Below, one piece after another: positions 1 through 10,454 of a DNA stretch of 64,000 bases. The notes under the pieces were generated by a model, which worked only from the letters and a program-made list of their open reading frames with translations, searched no databases and was not told where the DNA came from. A program made the translations under genes and the position numbers. The stretch lies in contig OY986437.1 of assembly GCA_963920525.1 (NCBI GenBank), forward strand, positions 94,833,175-94,897,174. The letters run 5' to 3'. The stretch is from Dichetophora obliterata (taxonomy: Eukaryota; Arthropoda; Insecta; Diptera; Sciomyzidae). Within the stretch, counting starts at the first letter, position 1. Every line of letters starts with the position of its first letter.

Positions 1-871
1 GTATCAAAAATTGTGAATCTTGGTTACTGTATAAATTCTTCCCTTTCCTGTGTTGATCACGTAAACAGTGTTGTCCAGAAAGTTTATTATATCCTACGTA
101 ATTTAAGAATGTCTGCTAGTGTTTGTCCTCTTGACCTAAGGCGTATGCTGTTGAAGCAACTTGTCTTACCAGTAATTACATACTCAGATATAGTGTACAG
201 TAAACTAGATTCTTCTTCTCTGCTAAAACTAAATGTTGCATATAACTATGCCACGCGTTTTGTGTATGGATTAAGAAAATTTGACCACCTTTCAAGCTTC
301 AGAACTGCTATACTTGGTTGCGATTTGGCAAGTTACCTTAATGCTAGAAACTGTATTTACCTACATGAAAGAACGCCACACTATCTTTATGAAAAACTAC
401 AGTTCAGCATATCTAGAAGAAGTTTGAATTTGAATTTGAATAGTTCCTAGACATTGTTCTTTAACTACTTCCAATCTTTTTTTCATTAATGCCGTAAGAT
501 TGTGGAATGCGTTACCTATTTCTTTGAGAAAGATAACAGAATTTTTTAGGCAATCTGTATTAACTCACTTTTCTTCTCATTAATTTCTTCTATCACTATT
601 TTCTTCCTTTTTTTTCCCTTTTTTTCTGTTTTTTTCTTTTTACTATTTGAAACATTGTTAGTTATTAAGATTTTAATTTATTATTATTCACTTTTTGTCA
701 TTACACTCTTGATTTATTTTCTAAACGTTTTAATTAAATATATTTTTTAAGAACTATTAATTTGTTGTTATATCCAACCAAAATTGTTTGATATCTATCT
801 GTTGTACTGTAAAAGAACATAGTTCTTATTGTACTAATGTATACTCAATAAATTCAAATTCAAATTCAAAT
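1..871 (+). mobile_element. 3' end of a LINE (non-LTR retrotransposon), copy A
   Basis: The segment runs in from the left edge of the window. It holds the last part of a reverse-transcriptase ORF, an AT-rich 3' UTR, an AATAAA at about 846-851 and a tail of TTCAAA-type repeats ending near 871. A second copy of the same family lies inverted at about 21998-22763, sharing both coding sequence and tail. The clade cannot be fixed from this piece; the RLWNALP motif near the C-terminus is common in Jockey/CR1-group elements. The 5' part lies outside the window. Confidence 0.85.
13..582 (+). pseudogene. LINE reverse transcriptase, C-terminal fragment (frameshifted)
   Basis: The first frame (13-450) encodes the region downstream of the polymerase core, with residues such as RRMLLKQLVLPVITY and LNVAYNYATRFVYGLRK typical of the thumb/connector end of insect LINE ORF2. 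Near 422-445 it is interrupted by a run of TTTGAA repeats that is absent from the copy at 22.3 kb. After it the reading continues in another frame through SNLFFINAVRLWNALP to a stop near 582. No YADD catalytic motif is present, so the fragment cannot act alone. It is read with the sense of the element and ends just before the 3' UTR. Confidence 0.75.
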
Positions 872-1250
872 CGCATAGTCGAAGATGAAACAAAAGTTAT
901 TTACAGCACTCGCCACTAATTGTGCTCTTTAAAAAGAAGAGTCAAGTTCATGGAACGCCGATATGCTCGATGAACATGGAATGACCACAGATGATTCAGA
1001 TGATGATAATGTTGTTGAAAATGCAGATTTTGTTTAATACAACGATGTAATATGTGCGGTACACGCTGATTCAAAGCTCCTTAAGCTACGATAGGATATA
1101 GTAAAATAAAATTTTTACAAACGCTTCATTCAAAGAAAGGTTACAGGCATTTCTTGTAACTATATATTGTGTTTAGTAAGCCATTGTATAAATTACTTAC
1201 GAAAAAAGTCTGAAATATCAATAAAACAAACATATGTTATATAATTAGGG
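872..1250. other. AT-rich stretch, nothing identified
   Basis: No ORF of note, no terminal repeats and no RNA gene seen between the LINE tail and the next MITE. Confidence 0.5.
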
Positions 1251-1252
1251 TA

Positions 1253-1482
1253 TTCGCAAGGTGTGCTATCATGTCATAATGTCATATTGTCCTAAGATTT
1301 TACACTAGTTTAATCATTTTATTGTTGCCTTCCATATAAAAAAGTACTTATATACTACAACTCTGAAAGCTATGTTTATTGCAGTGTCGAAATCAAACAG
1401 CTGTTTCTTATTTGCATTTATTTATCTTGTAAATTTTAGTTGCAAAATTTTAGGACAGTATGAAAATATGACACCTTGTGAA
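1253..1482. mobile_element. Tc1/mariner-type MITE (TA target site)
   Basis: Inverted ends begin TTCGCAAGGTGTGC on the left and, read inwards from the right, TTCACAAGGTGTCA. They continue as an imperfect inverted repeat to a shared GTCCTAA block. TA dinucleotides flank both ends (1251-1252 and 1483-1484). The element is about 230 bp and has no coding capacity. The terminal TTCACAA also occurs at the ends of the DD37D element near 44.8-45.96 kb, so the two may be related. Confidence 0.65.
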
Positions 1483-1486
1483 TACA

Positions 1487-2029
1487 CTAAATATGTTTGT
1501 AAGCACACTGATTTTTTCTTATTTCATGTATAATTATGCATACACATAAAGTTCTTTTTAAATTACGTTATTGTCCATAAAAAGTTAATAATTCACAAAA
1601 GTTGACAGGACAAAAACAAACGGGTTAACTTTTGTGAGTCCATACTTTTTTGAAAAGTTTCCGGGACACGTTGATTTCTAATTTTACTCTAGAAAACATG
1701 AATTTTGGTATATAACACTTTTACATCAACTAAACGTCAAAAGGCTTAGAGCGTTTTTGACTAAAAATTCATTATATCGAAAAAACAAGAAATTTTTTCT
1801 TCAGTATTTTGAATATAACTAAGAAACTAATGAAACGATTTACATAAATTAATACTTATTTGAAAGCTAACAAAATATGCCATCTTTAAGAAACATTGAA
1901 TTTGGTTTGGTAAATTTTTTTTTTAAAATCTGCAAAGTGAAATATTTATGAAAATTATTACGAAAATTTGATAACTTCAACTCACATTACCCCGTGTTAC
2001 AAGAGCAAGAGAAAGAATTTCTGTATTAT
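1487..2029. other. AT-rich stretch, nothing identified
   Basis: No supported gene or terminal repeat seen. One short feature is a GTTAA/TTAAC-rich patch near 1585-1630. Confidence 0.4.
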
Positions 2030-2715
2030 ATGAATTGTATGTATTTTGAGGAGTTTTACAGCAAAAGTTTTGATTTAAAATTCGAAGATTAAGAATACGG
2101 TATTTTTTCCAAAAAGCAACAAAACTGCACGGTGAATTTTTTCGAAAAATATTCAATTTTATTTTTATTGAACGTAGCTAAATAAGTAGGTATGTAAAAG
2201 TTATATATATGATATAAGCTTTAACTGCTAAATATTTTGCTCTGTTTTTGCAATGTGCAATTATTTAAATGACTATTTCTGTGTTCACAAGGATTAATGA
2301 CTAAACTCAAAGTATCGTAAAAAAACGATATTTTTATTACACTAACTCCGACCTCTTTCCAAAAATATATGAACCGCTACAAAAGAAAAATTTGCAGACA
2401 TAAGTGGTAATCCATTTCGATTATAAAGTGTTTTCCTGTATCCTTTCAAAGATTGGCAGTAAAGAAAATGCCGTATCACTTTTTTTCGATATTTTGAGTT
2501 TAGTCATTGAGTTAAATATTTAGCAGTTAAAGCTTATATCATATATTTATAACTTTTACGTACCTACTTGTATAGCTACGTTTTAAAAAAATAAAATTGA
2601 ATATTTTTCGTAAAAATTTACTGTGCAGTTTTGTTGCTTTTTGGAAAATATCGTATTCTTAGTCTTCAAATTATACACAAAAAATTTTGGTGTAAAATTT
2701 CTCAATAGTTGAACA
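2030..2715. mobile_element. Foldback (palindromic) element
   Basis: Sequence from about 2085-2255 (from AAGAATACGG through AGCTTTAACTGCTAAATA) recurs as its reverse complement at about 2515-2670. The match continues inwards (ACTAAACTCAAAG near 2303 against the complement near 2500) and more weakly outwards to about 2030 and 2715. Arms are roughly 300 bp, with a central non-palindromic loop near 2340-2465 and an extra segment of about 50 bp in the left arm. There is no ORF. Long arms and a small loop fit a foldback or long-arm MITE. No target duplication could be fixed. Confidence 0.65.
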
Positions 2716-2719
2716 TAAA

Positions 2720-4497
2720 AGTGTCACATTGAAATGAGAGCATCGAATGATAATCATCTTAAATGACCCATTCGGTTGCCCAAACAAAAAAAGAAATTAA
2801 AAACAACCAGGTTGACCAACACACTTTGGCCTGTAATGCTTTTGGAGAAGTAATCAAAATTAACTGAAAGCCACAAAAATACAAAAAGTATTAAAGTGTG
2901 AAGGCATCAAAGGGCAAAAGTACCAAGACCAATAAGAGGATAGATCATCTGACTGCTGCTTTCACATCTTTCACCTCCTCCAACTGCCACTCCTCCTTCT
3001 ATATGAGGCAAATAATGTGATGCTTTTTGTTAGTTGCCTCATTTAACTGCACTCAAGCCAGCCATTAAGCTGTCCTTCCTGTCCAGCCTCTTCATTGCTG
3101 CTGCCATTTGCAATGAACTTTGTCGCCCCCCCCCCCACACTCTTAACATACAGTACATTTTTCGTCTAATTAAATTTAACATCAAAATGCTCACACACAA
3201 GCGTTTACTCTGCACACAGCTAAAAATATGCCATCTATAACAACCATCATACCACAGAAAGGATTTACTCCAAACAAACCATAAAGCTTTAGGTTCATCT
3301 AAGCACATTTTTGGACTTTTCAAACTTTTAAGTAAAAAACTCCCAACAGACTTGGTTCAGTTGAACACAAAGATTATACTTTGTGTCTGGAGAATCTGGT
3401 TAAGTTCTTCAACATAATTAATATTATTTTTATTATTTTGGGGTTGCCAACAAGTTTGTCAGCATTGCTTCAATGTTTTCCGGCCTTGAAAGGATTTGTG
3501 CGTATGCGTCACGTTGCTACGACGAGCACGTGTCCAAAGCATTTTTAAGTCTTTAAACCATCATTACCATGGGCACGCTGTACATTAAGAATGGATAAGT
3601 TTTTGCATTAATGTTGCTTTGCATTGCCAAGCACAAGGATATGACATTGCAATGAAAGTGAGTAGAGAGAGACACGTGTGTTAGTTCAGGAATATCTCTT
3701 TTTGTCACTCATTATCGTTTGCTGTTAGCTGATGTTGTTGTTGTTATTGTTGTTGCTGATTTGAAAGCTTGAATTTTTCTTCTAATTTCATTTAATAAAC
3801 CTTAAAATTGAAATAGTCTGCCTTGATTGTGTTTTGTGTATCGTGTGTTTCAGCATATATTGCGCTATGCGCCGCATAAACAAAATTCACACTAAAGTAC
3901 TTACACACACAAAAACATGCATGTATCACGTCACCTTTTCCCCAAAGTCGACCATTATTTGTGAGTGCTTTTTGTGTGTTGCCTGTGCAGACGTGCGTAA
4001 GTGTCACTCTACCAGCTGAACAGTGGGAGAAAATTTGAAATTTATTTTCAAATCATGTTTCTTATTTCAAAAACCAGTTAAAACAGAAATAATCTTAGAT
4101 CCATGATAAAACTTTTATGATGCCTTTACAAATTGTCAAATGTGGAACAATTGGAAACTAAAGAACTGGACTTACTTATAATGTACTAACTTATAAGGTC
4201 TTCTCGAAAGATGTTAGATTTTTACTAAAAAATATCCAATAAATTGATGCGTTTAAGGAAATAACAGTGACTCTGTTTTGTTAATACAATTAAAAGTAAT
4301 TGCAAAAAATCATGAGTTTTCCAGTTCGTGGACACCTCTGTAGCTTTATTTTTAACAAGTACACAGTTAGAAATCTTGTACTTAAATTTAAACTTTTCTG
4401 TACCACATATAATTCTAAGATTTGCAAAATACCTAAATATGATTTTAATACAGCTTGGCTTCAAATTAAGTACAGCCTTGGATTAAAATATAAAAAA
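2720..4497. other. Mostly unique-looking sequence; C11 tract and TTG-rich patch
   Basis: No gene can be supported. There is a run of eleven C at 3126-3136 and an imperfect TTG repeat near 3733-3760. Overlapping small ORFs on both strands near 3034-3323 and 3792-4019 have no recognisable motifs. This part is less AT-rich than its surroundings and could be unique host intergenic or intronic DNA. Confidence 0.4.
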
Positions 4498-4580
4498 CAA
4501 CCACTCTGAGATTCGAACGCACGACATTCTGTTTGTAAACTCACTAATCTAACCACTAGGCTATTGACCTATGCATAACA
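4498..4580 (-). repeat. tRNA-derived SINE head
   Basis: On the minus strand, an A-box-like TAGCCTAGTGG (complement of 4553-4563) lies about 35 bases upstream of a B-box-like CGTTCGAATC (complement of 4510-4519). This is the internal RNA polymerase III promoter layout. The flanks do not fold into a plausible acceptor stem, so this is a tRNA-related repeat, not a tRNA gene. The body and tail of the SINE were not delimited. Confidence 0.5.
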
Positions 4581-5281
4581 AGTGCGATAAGCAAACATAT
4601 GAACCGAGTTGATTAATATTGAGTCGCAGCATTGCCAGGCTAACTTTTTACGGGTCTTAATCCAAATTTAGAATACAAATGTACTAGAATTTTTTATTAA
4701 TTGTATTAAAATCAAAAAGTAATACAGACTTGCACTTAAAGTTTAACCAAGAAGGCTAAAATTGATACCAAAAAGCTAAAATTTAAACCAAAAAGCTTAA
4801 ATGGATGCTGTAATATTTCTTTTGGTTTAAATTCTAGTACAGAAGAGTTTTAAATATGAGTAAGTTATTGGAAAGTTTAAATTTTAAACCGCAAGGCTTA
4901 AATTTTAAGCCGCAAGGTAAAAAAAAGTGCAGTAATATTTTAGTGGGAATAAAATTTAGTCTAATATTTTTAACCATGTAAATATGCAACATTTTATTAA
5001 ATTCTTTGTTTGTCTGTTAAATTTCTTATTATCTTAGTGCTTTTACCAAAATTAATATGGTTTTTGAGAAAGCATTATAAATTATTAAATTGCTGTTTGC
5101 TTAAAGAGGGAGTGACCATGTATACTGCCCTTGCTGTATGAATTTCGGCGCTTGGATGTAGGCGCTCCTTCTGATGACAGGAAATCAAGGTTTTAAAGTG
5201 AGTCCTTGACGATTTGTGCTGTTCCGCAATTTGTGATTTCTACCGTGTCTACGCTGATGTGGAAATGTGCCGAAATCGACA
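4581..5281. other. AT-rich stretch with short direct repeats
   Basis: Between about 4745 and 4920 there are several degenerate copies of an AAATTTAAACC-(A/G)-AAGGCT motif of about 20 bp. Nothing else is identified. Confidence 0.4.
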
Positions 5282-5289
5282 CAGCAGAG

Positions 5290-5682
5290 TAGAGATGAGC
5301 GATTTTATGGTACCGATAATTTAGTCACCATGATTGAAAAATTACTGGTAACTGCGGTGATAAAATACTTTCAAAAACCGTGATGAGTGATTGAGCTTCT
5401 TTTTCAAATTTTTGTCTTTAGTCGTTTGCAGTGATTCGTGATAAAACCAGTGATTTCTTGTTTGCGAAAATTTTTTGTCTCTGTCTCTCAAGTAACATAC
5501 CAGCGCAACTTAGTATGATTTTTAATTCTTTTTCAGTCATCTCTCATATCTACATACTTGAATATGTGTTTGTTAAATTAAAAAATAACGTGATCACGTT
5601 CACTATTTAAAAGAACGGCGATTTTAAAATCACGTTCACTCAAAACGACGTTCCTAAAAAAACACTGGATCGCTCATCTCTA
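5290..5682. mobile_element. hAT-type MITE with 8-bp target duplication
   Basis: The element starts TAGAGATGAGCGAT and ends with its exact complement, ATCGCTCATCTCTA. It is flanked by a perfect 8-bp direct repeat, CAGCAGAG, at 5282-5289 and 5683-5690. TAG-start termini and an 8-bp duplication are the hAT signature. At 393 bp with no ORF it is non-autonomous. Internal GTGAT and CACGTTCACT motifs recur in inverted orientation near the ends. The perfect target duplication suggests a fairly young insertion. Confidence 0.9.
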
Positions 5683-5690
5683 CAGCAGAG

Positions 5691-6029
5691 GCCGTCATTC
5701 AAACTGATTTACAGTTACAAATCGATATCTGAATTCGGTATTAAGTGAAGACTTCCCGCAGAAATCCATGCCGCTTGTTAGATATGGACGCTGTGATTTC
5801 AAATGGTCTGCTGGTAAATTTCCCATTCTTTGCGCCATTAGTATTGGCTTACCTTCTGTTTAAAATTTAACCAGACTGCGCGAAGAAAACAGTTCATAAA
5901 GCTAATGATTTTTTTTGAAGGCTGATAACCCTGTTATAATCTTGGGCGTTAATTCTTGCACGATCTGTCAAGTAGTTTCTTTCTTTTTGCTTTGCAAACA
6001 AGCTCATCTTGAGTCTGACCTGCGAAATT
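5691..6029. other. No feature seen
   Basis: Moderate-GC sequence continuing across the hAT MITE insertion point. No ORF or repeat recognised. Confidence 0.4.
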
Positions 6030-7090
6030 CATAATGGAAAAAAGTTGAGCAAAGAGTTTGTTTGAAATTGTGTTTTAACAACGGAGTTTCTGGTCCGGAT
6101 GCGTTGAAATTGTTGCAGTAAACCTATGATTAGTCCACTCTATCACGTACGCAGGCATTTGAGTGGCACACATTGTTTAAAGAGGGTCGTGCATCAGGTG
6201 ACATTTTGACTCACCCTTCTCGTTCAGCAATATCAATAAACGATGAAAATGTCAAGAAAAAGTATAGGAAATTGTGCTTGAAAATGATCATGTGACCGTA
6301 AGATATATAGCTGGCGAGTTTGATATACTTGCCGACGGGATCGTCGCACACCATTTTACATGATGTTGTAGGCATGCGACTGGTTGCAGCGTGACTTTGC
6401 CAAAAGTGCTGAATTTCCTTCGAAAAGAGTTTCGCAAAACTGTTACTCAGGTGATGCTTTTATTGGATGATACGGACATGGTTCAGAGCTTCAATACAAG
6501 TGACGAGAATTGGGTGTACAAGTATAACGTCCAAACAGCTCAACAAGCCGCAACCCAAAAAACCACGACATGGTTGTTCAATTTAGGTGATGTCGACTGC
6601 TTTCTACGACTCTCATGTTATCGTGCACTCGTAATTCCTTCTTGAAGAACAATCGGTCAATGCTAAATATTATTTGAGTGCTTTAAAGAATTTGCTCGAG
6701 AATATTCGACGAAAGAGGCCAGAATTAGGGAAGGGCCATGTAGGAAGGGAATGTAGTGTCAATGGTTTTTGCACTACGATAATCACACACATCACGCATT
6801 GTACGTGATTATTTGACCAAAAACAATGTCAATATTATTGAAAAAGCACCATATTCGCCAGATATGGCCCTGTGTGAATTTTTTTTTTACTCCCCAAATT
6901 AAAAAAATTGTTTCATGGTAAACATTTTAAGACAATTAAAGTCATCAAAGAGAATTCGCAGAGGGAGCTAAAGATCATTTCAAAATCAGCCTACGAAAAA
7001 TGCTTTCAAGAATGGACAAAACGTTGGCATATTTGTATCGCTTCCAATGGTGATTAATTTTAAGGTGATAAAAAAGTATTATAGAATAAT
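6030..7090 (+). pseudogene. mariner transposase remnant
   Basis: Read in several frames, the segment follows the mariner transposase order: an N-terminal EWHTLFKEGRASGD near 6160-6200, INDENVKK near 6235-6260, LHDVVGMR near 6360, LNFLRKEFRKTVTQ at about 6409-6450, ENWVYKYNVQTAQQA near 6505-6550, KRPELGKG near 6712, a PYSPDMALCEFFF block near 6850-6885, and a tail resembling KAIPKSAYEKCF near 6970-7010. Many stops and frameshifts interrupt it. The SPDMALCE block is where the third catalytic Asp sits in mariner, and it now reads Glu. In wording it resembles the irritans-like group common in flies, from memory. It is dead. Confidence 0.85.
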
Positions 7091-7312
7091 TAACCCATTG
7101 TTGTATACAGAGGGTATATTGAAAACACAACTCCGTACTATTTTACTTGCGCTCATTAAGCAAACCTTTTGACGAAGCATGCTTTAGGTCCAGCGTGGAA
7201 ATAAGTTTGATAAAAAAATTGTAGTAAGCGATGATTTTTCGGAATCGTAGCATTGCTGAACAGTTCACCGACTCTAATAAGTAGAACCATTTTGCCATCA
7301 ATTTCTATTTTA

Positions 7313-7787
7313 AGGTCTCTGCCCACTTGCGGCACGTAACGAAACGACACGAAACTACAAAATATAACTACCATGTGTTCTTATGTATACATGCTCACTA
7401 AGCGACAATGAAACGGCACCGACTGTTGACGCCGACGAAAAAGCCGGTGGTGATCGTTTCAAAGAATTCTGACCGGCTTGTCGTTCTCTTTGTTTACAAA
7501 ATTACAATGGATTCTAACAGTTTATTGTGCAAAGTAAAAATTCGACAGCGATAGGTCGTTTTTAAAGCATAAAATCAATCTAAAATCTATGATTTTATCA
7601 GTTTTCTACATCGTCATCTAATAGCAAAGCTATTTAAGCTAATTGTGTACTAGAGTATTCTGCGCTTATTGTTTTGTTTAATTAAAATTTTTGTTACCGT
7701 TTCGTTAAGTGTGCATTGAACATTACGTTGCCTTTTCGAAGCCGATTTACAGTCGTTTCGTTACGCGCCGTAAGTGGGCAGAGACCT
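7313..7787. mobile_element. PIF/Harbinger-type MITE (TTA target site)
   Basis: About 35 bp of terminal inverted repeat begins AGGTCTCTGCCCACTT on both sides, with only about two differences between the arms. The trinucleotide TTA flanks the element at 7310-7312 and 7788-7790, as expected for PIF/Harbinger insertions. The element is 475 bp with no ORF of its own. It is different in sequence from the Harbinger at 29.9-34.1 kb. Confidence 0.8.
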
Positions 7788-7790
7788 TTA

Positions 7791-8182
7791 CGCATATATG
7801 GCGAAAGGTTTTACTATGTTGTTTGATCTGAGGTAATCAATGTGGTCTATAGAACAATGCTCTTCTACTGCTGCAATTATTCTTAAAAAGTATGTGAATA
7901 ATATCTGTTGCTTTTCAGGGTTTTTGTAACAGGAACCTTGTCAAAAAGTATAAAAATATTAGATATAAGATGAGAAGAATCTGAAAATATTGAATGTCGC
8001 CCAATGACGGTGATGATGGTTGATTCAGTTGTGACCATACTAAAACATTTGAAAGCAGCTGTTTTGCTACATTCAATGTTATTGTTGTTGTTGCTGTCAT
8101 TTGTTTGGTTTTAAGCAGAGTGAACGCCAGGAAAACTATGTGAACAAGCGAGAAAAAGGTTAGCTTGGCTTTATTTCTGCTG
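7791..8182. other. No feature seen (left flank of errantivirus)
   Basis: AT-rich flank with a TTG-repeat patch near 8080-8095. It ends in the CCTG target site at 8183-8186. Confidence 0.4.
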
Positions 8183-8186
8183 CCTG

Positions 8187-8868
8187 AGTTACATTACCAC
8201 CAACGACGGTAATAACATTGGCACCACCTAAGCCATTGAGACAACAACAACTAAGACAACAACAACAACAATAACAACAACAGCAGCATTAACTAGTATT
8301 ACTGAAGTTACAACAACAACAAACTACTAAAACTCGACGCAGAACCTATCCCATTGATTTCCACTTCAACCACTTAAGCTACAACAACAACAATAATAAA
8401 AACTCACAATAAGCAATAATCACATTTCTGTAATAAATTAGTTCAGTTGTTTATTTAGGTTACATTACATTTCTTTTGTATGTCACAAAAGAAAAGACAT
8501 ACAATTATTTTAAGTTATTCTCAGTATCTCTTTGATAATCCGCAACGTTTAACCATGTGTTTTAAAATATTGTTGCACCCATTAAAACTAGGTGACACTT
8601 AAAATTATCAACATGCATTTTTGGAATGTATGTCATAAGCAAACATATGGAGTATTAAAATATATAAAAATTATTCATAGATAGCATTTTTGAAACCTAT
8701 GTCATAAACACATATGTATTCATATTTAGAATTTCTTTAGAATGTATACATACATTACAGTAAAAATTGGTGAAAGTTGTAAAGTAAGAGAAAAATTTTA
8801 ATAAAACTAGATCAGTTTTGGCATTCAAAAAGAAAAGTTGTGTTGTCTGTTTTTCCTCAACTATAACT
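8187..8868 (+). repeat. 5' LTR of errantivirus
   Basis: 682 bp, AGTTACATTA to ACTATAACT. It carries a CAA-rich microsatellite near 8240-8300, a second CAA patch near 8310-8390, and an AATAAA near 8800 that is a candidate polyadenylation signal. No difference from the 3' LTR was seen by eye. The last base T is shared with the primer site. Confidence 0.93.
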
Positions 8869-8878
8869 GGCGCAGTCG
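8868..8878 (+). promoter_or_regulatory. Primer-binding site, tRNA-Ser
   Basis: TGGCGCAGTCG immediately follows (and overlaps by one base) the 5' LTR end. It is complementary to the 3' end of insect tRNA-Ser including CCA, the primer used by 17.6/297-type elements. It differs from the tRNA-Lys primer of gypsy itself. Confidence 0.85.
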
Positions 8879-9070
8879 AAAGTTCTCGCGAACGGTTCTG
8901 TGTAAAGTGTTATAAAATAAGACCGGCGGTTTCCCGAGTTTTAAAAAATAACAATAAGATCATCGAAGGATCATCGATCATCTAGCACCAAGGGTACATT
9001 GGAGCAGCACAAACTGGAGGATTGCAGTCCTTAATCGAGAGAGAATCTACACTCAAGAAGAAAAACAGGC

Positions 9071-9102
9071 ATGACAGTAAAACTGATACTCGTAGGATTA
9101 AT
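9071..9102 (+). CDS. Candidate first exon of spliced env RNA (also a uORF)
   Basis: An ATG at 9071 opens ten codons and two bases of a hydrophobic, Leu/Ile/Val-rich stretch, then meets a strong donor, GTAAGT, at 9103-9108. The matching acceptor is at 14057-14058 (pyrimidine-poor, but ending TTACAG). Joining 9102 to 14059 keeps the frame into env and would supply a signal-peptide-like N-terminus. If not spliced, the same ATG is an 11-codon upstream ORF that stops at TAA 9104-9106, inside the donor. Exon use is inferred. Leader-to-env splicing is known for gypsy and ZAM. Confidence 0.7.
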
Positions 9103-9137
9103 GTAAGTCAAGTATTGCAATTGTTTCATTGTTATAA

Positions 9138-10454
9138 ATGCATAGGAAAATAAAACAGTTTTTCCCGTATACTAAACCAAGAAGAACAGCAAGCTTAGGA
9201 TCAATTCCTGAAAATTTAGAAGTAGTAGATTTTGATCAAATTAAATTAAGAGAAAGTGTGTCAAGTGTTTTCGAAAACTCAAATCAAAGTTTTAGTGTTC
9301 AAATGGCAAATCCATCTGCAGGTGATATTCTTAACTCATTGCGAATTCCTGATGTAATCAAAGATCTGCCTCGTTATGACGGCAATCCAAGATTGCTTCA
9401 CGAGTTCATAATTAATGTAGAAGAGATCCTCACACATATTTTGCATCTAGACGGGTCTCCCCAATCAACAATCTTGTTGAGAGCCATTCGCAACAAAATT
9501 GAAGGCCCGGCCAACGAAGTACTAAATATGTATGGCACGGCCTTGAATTGGGACGAAATAAAAAATAATTTAATTCTACACTATTCCGATAAAAGGACGG
9601 AAACAACCTTGATAAGAGACTTACACTCGCTAAGACAAAAAAACCAAAATGTAGAAGAATTTTATAGCAGTATTATTGAAATACAAGCAACACTTATTAA
9701 TAACATTCTTATTCACGAAGTTAATAATAACGTCATAACTGCAAATAAATTACTTTATGGGGAAATGTGCCTAAACACCTACCTTACAGGTTTGAGAGAA
9801 CCATTGGGGTCGGTTATAAGAGCCATGAGGCCAGAGTCACTCCCAATAGCATTAGCATATAGCATTAAAGAACAAAATATATACTATAACAAATCTACCT
9901 TTTATACTAATTATAAGCCAAATTTCAATTATAATCAGAACAAGTCTTTTAGAAACGACAATTTTGCACGACCAAACTACAATACGCAAAACCAACTTAG
10001 AAATACGCTACAACCAAGTACTCAAAATCACTTTAATAATAGGAATTTTGGTCAGCCCCAAAACCAAAATAGGAATTTTCCAAATCAAAATCCTTTTAAT
10101 AGTAGACACCTTGGTCAACACCAAATCCAAAATAGAAATTTCACACAAAATTTCAACACTGGCAACCAACACGTACAGAGACAACCTCCTCCAGAGCCTA
10201 TGGACATTAGTTCTGGAAACTCACGTTTTACTCAAAGGACGAACAGAACTAATTTTACAAATACTAGAGAAATGCACAATATAAACTCAGCAACGGAGAA
10301 CGAACGACAACCCACAATTCAATTGAACACAACCTATCAACAACATATGAACCAACAATACGAAGGATATGGATTTTATAAAGATCCAAAAGAAAACTGT
10401 AATGATGATGAAAATTTTCAATATTGCGCCTCGAACGAGCAACTGGATACCTAG
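9138..10454 (+). CDS. gag: Errantivirus Gag polyprotein
   Basis: 438 codons from the ATG at 9138 to a stop at 10452-10454. The middle (about residues 65-230) has the capsid-like character of Metaviridae Gag, with DVIKDLPRYDGNPRLLHEFI resembling the retrotransposon gag domain. The C-terminal 180 residues are rich in Asn, Gln and Phe, with repeated NFGQPQNQ/NRNF-like units and no CCHC zinc knuckle, which is usual for this group. A short uORF precedes it. Pol overlaps its end in the -1 frame. It would form the particle core in the cytoplasm. The frame is intact. Confidence 0.92.
   Translation: MHRKIKQFFPYTKPRRTASLGSIPENLEVVDFDQIKLRESVSSVFENSNQSFSVQMANPSAGDILNSLRIPDVIKDLPRYDGNPRLLHEFIINVEEILTHILHLDGSPQSTILLRAIRNKIEGPANEVLNMYGTALNWDEIKNNLILHYSDKRTETTLIRDLHSLRQKNQNVEEFYSSIIEIQATLINNILIHEVNNNVITANKLLYGEMCLNTYLTGLREPLGSVIRAMRPESLPIALAYSIKEQNIYYNKSTFYTNYKPNFNYNQNKSFRNDNFARPNYNTQNQLRNTLQPSTQNHFNNRNFGQPQNQNRNFPNQNPFNSRHLGQHQIQNRNFTQNFNTGNQHVQRQPPPEPMDISSGNSRFTQRTNRTNFTNTREMHNINSATENERQPTIQLNTTYQQHMNQQYEGYGFYKDPKENCNDDENFQYCASNEQLDT
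10412..10418 (+). promoter_or_regulatory. Candidate -1 ribosomal frameshift heptamer
   Basis: A AAT TTT read in the gag frame is a standard X XXY YYZ slippery site. The pol frame is blocked just upstream by four stops in a row (TAA TGA TGA TGA, 10400-10411) and opens exactly at 10412. Gag ends at 10454, so slippage must fall in this 43-base window. This is the only heptamer of the right form that I see in it. No downstream pseudoknot was evaluated. Confidence 0.75.

Noticed and set aside
3126..3136. C-run as a polypurine or polypyrimidine tract of an LTR element
   Set aside because: No LTR or primer site lies nearby; treated as a homopolymer.
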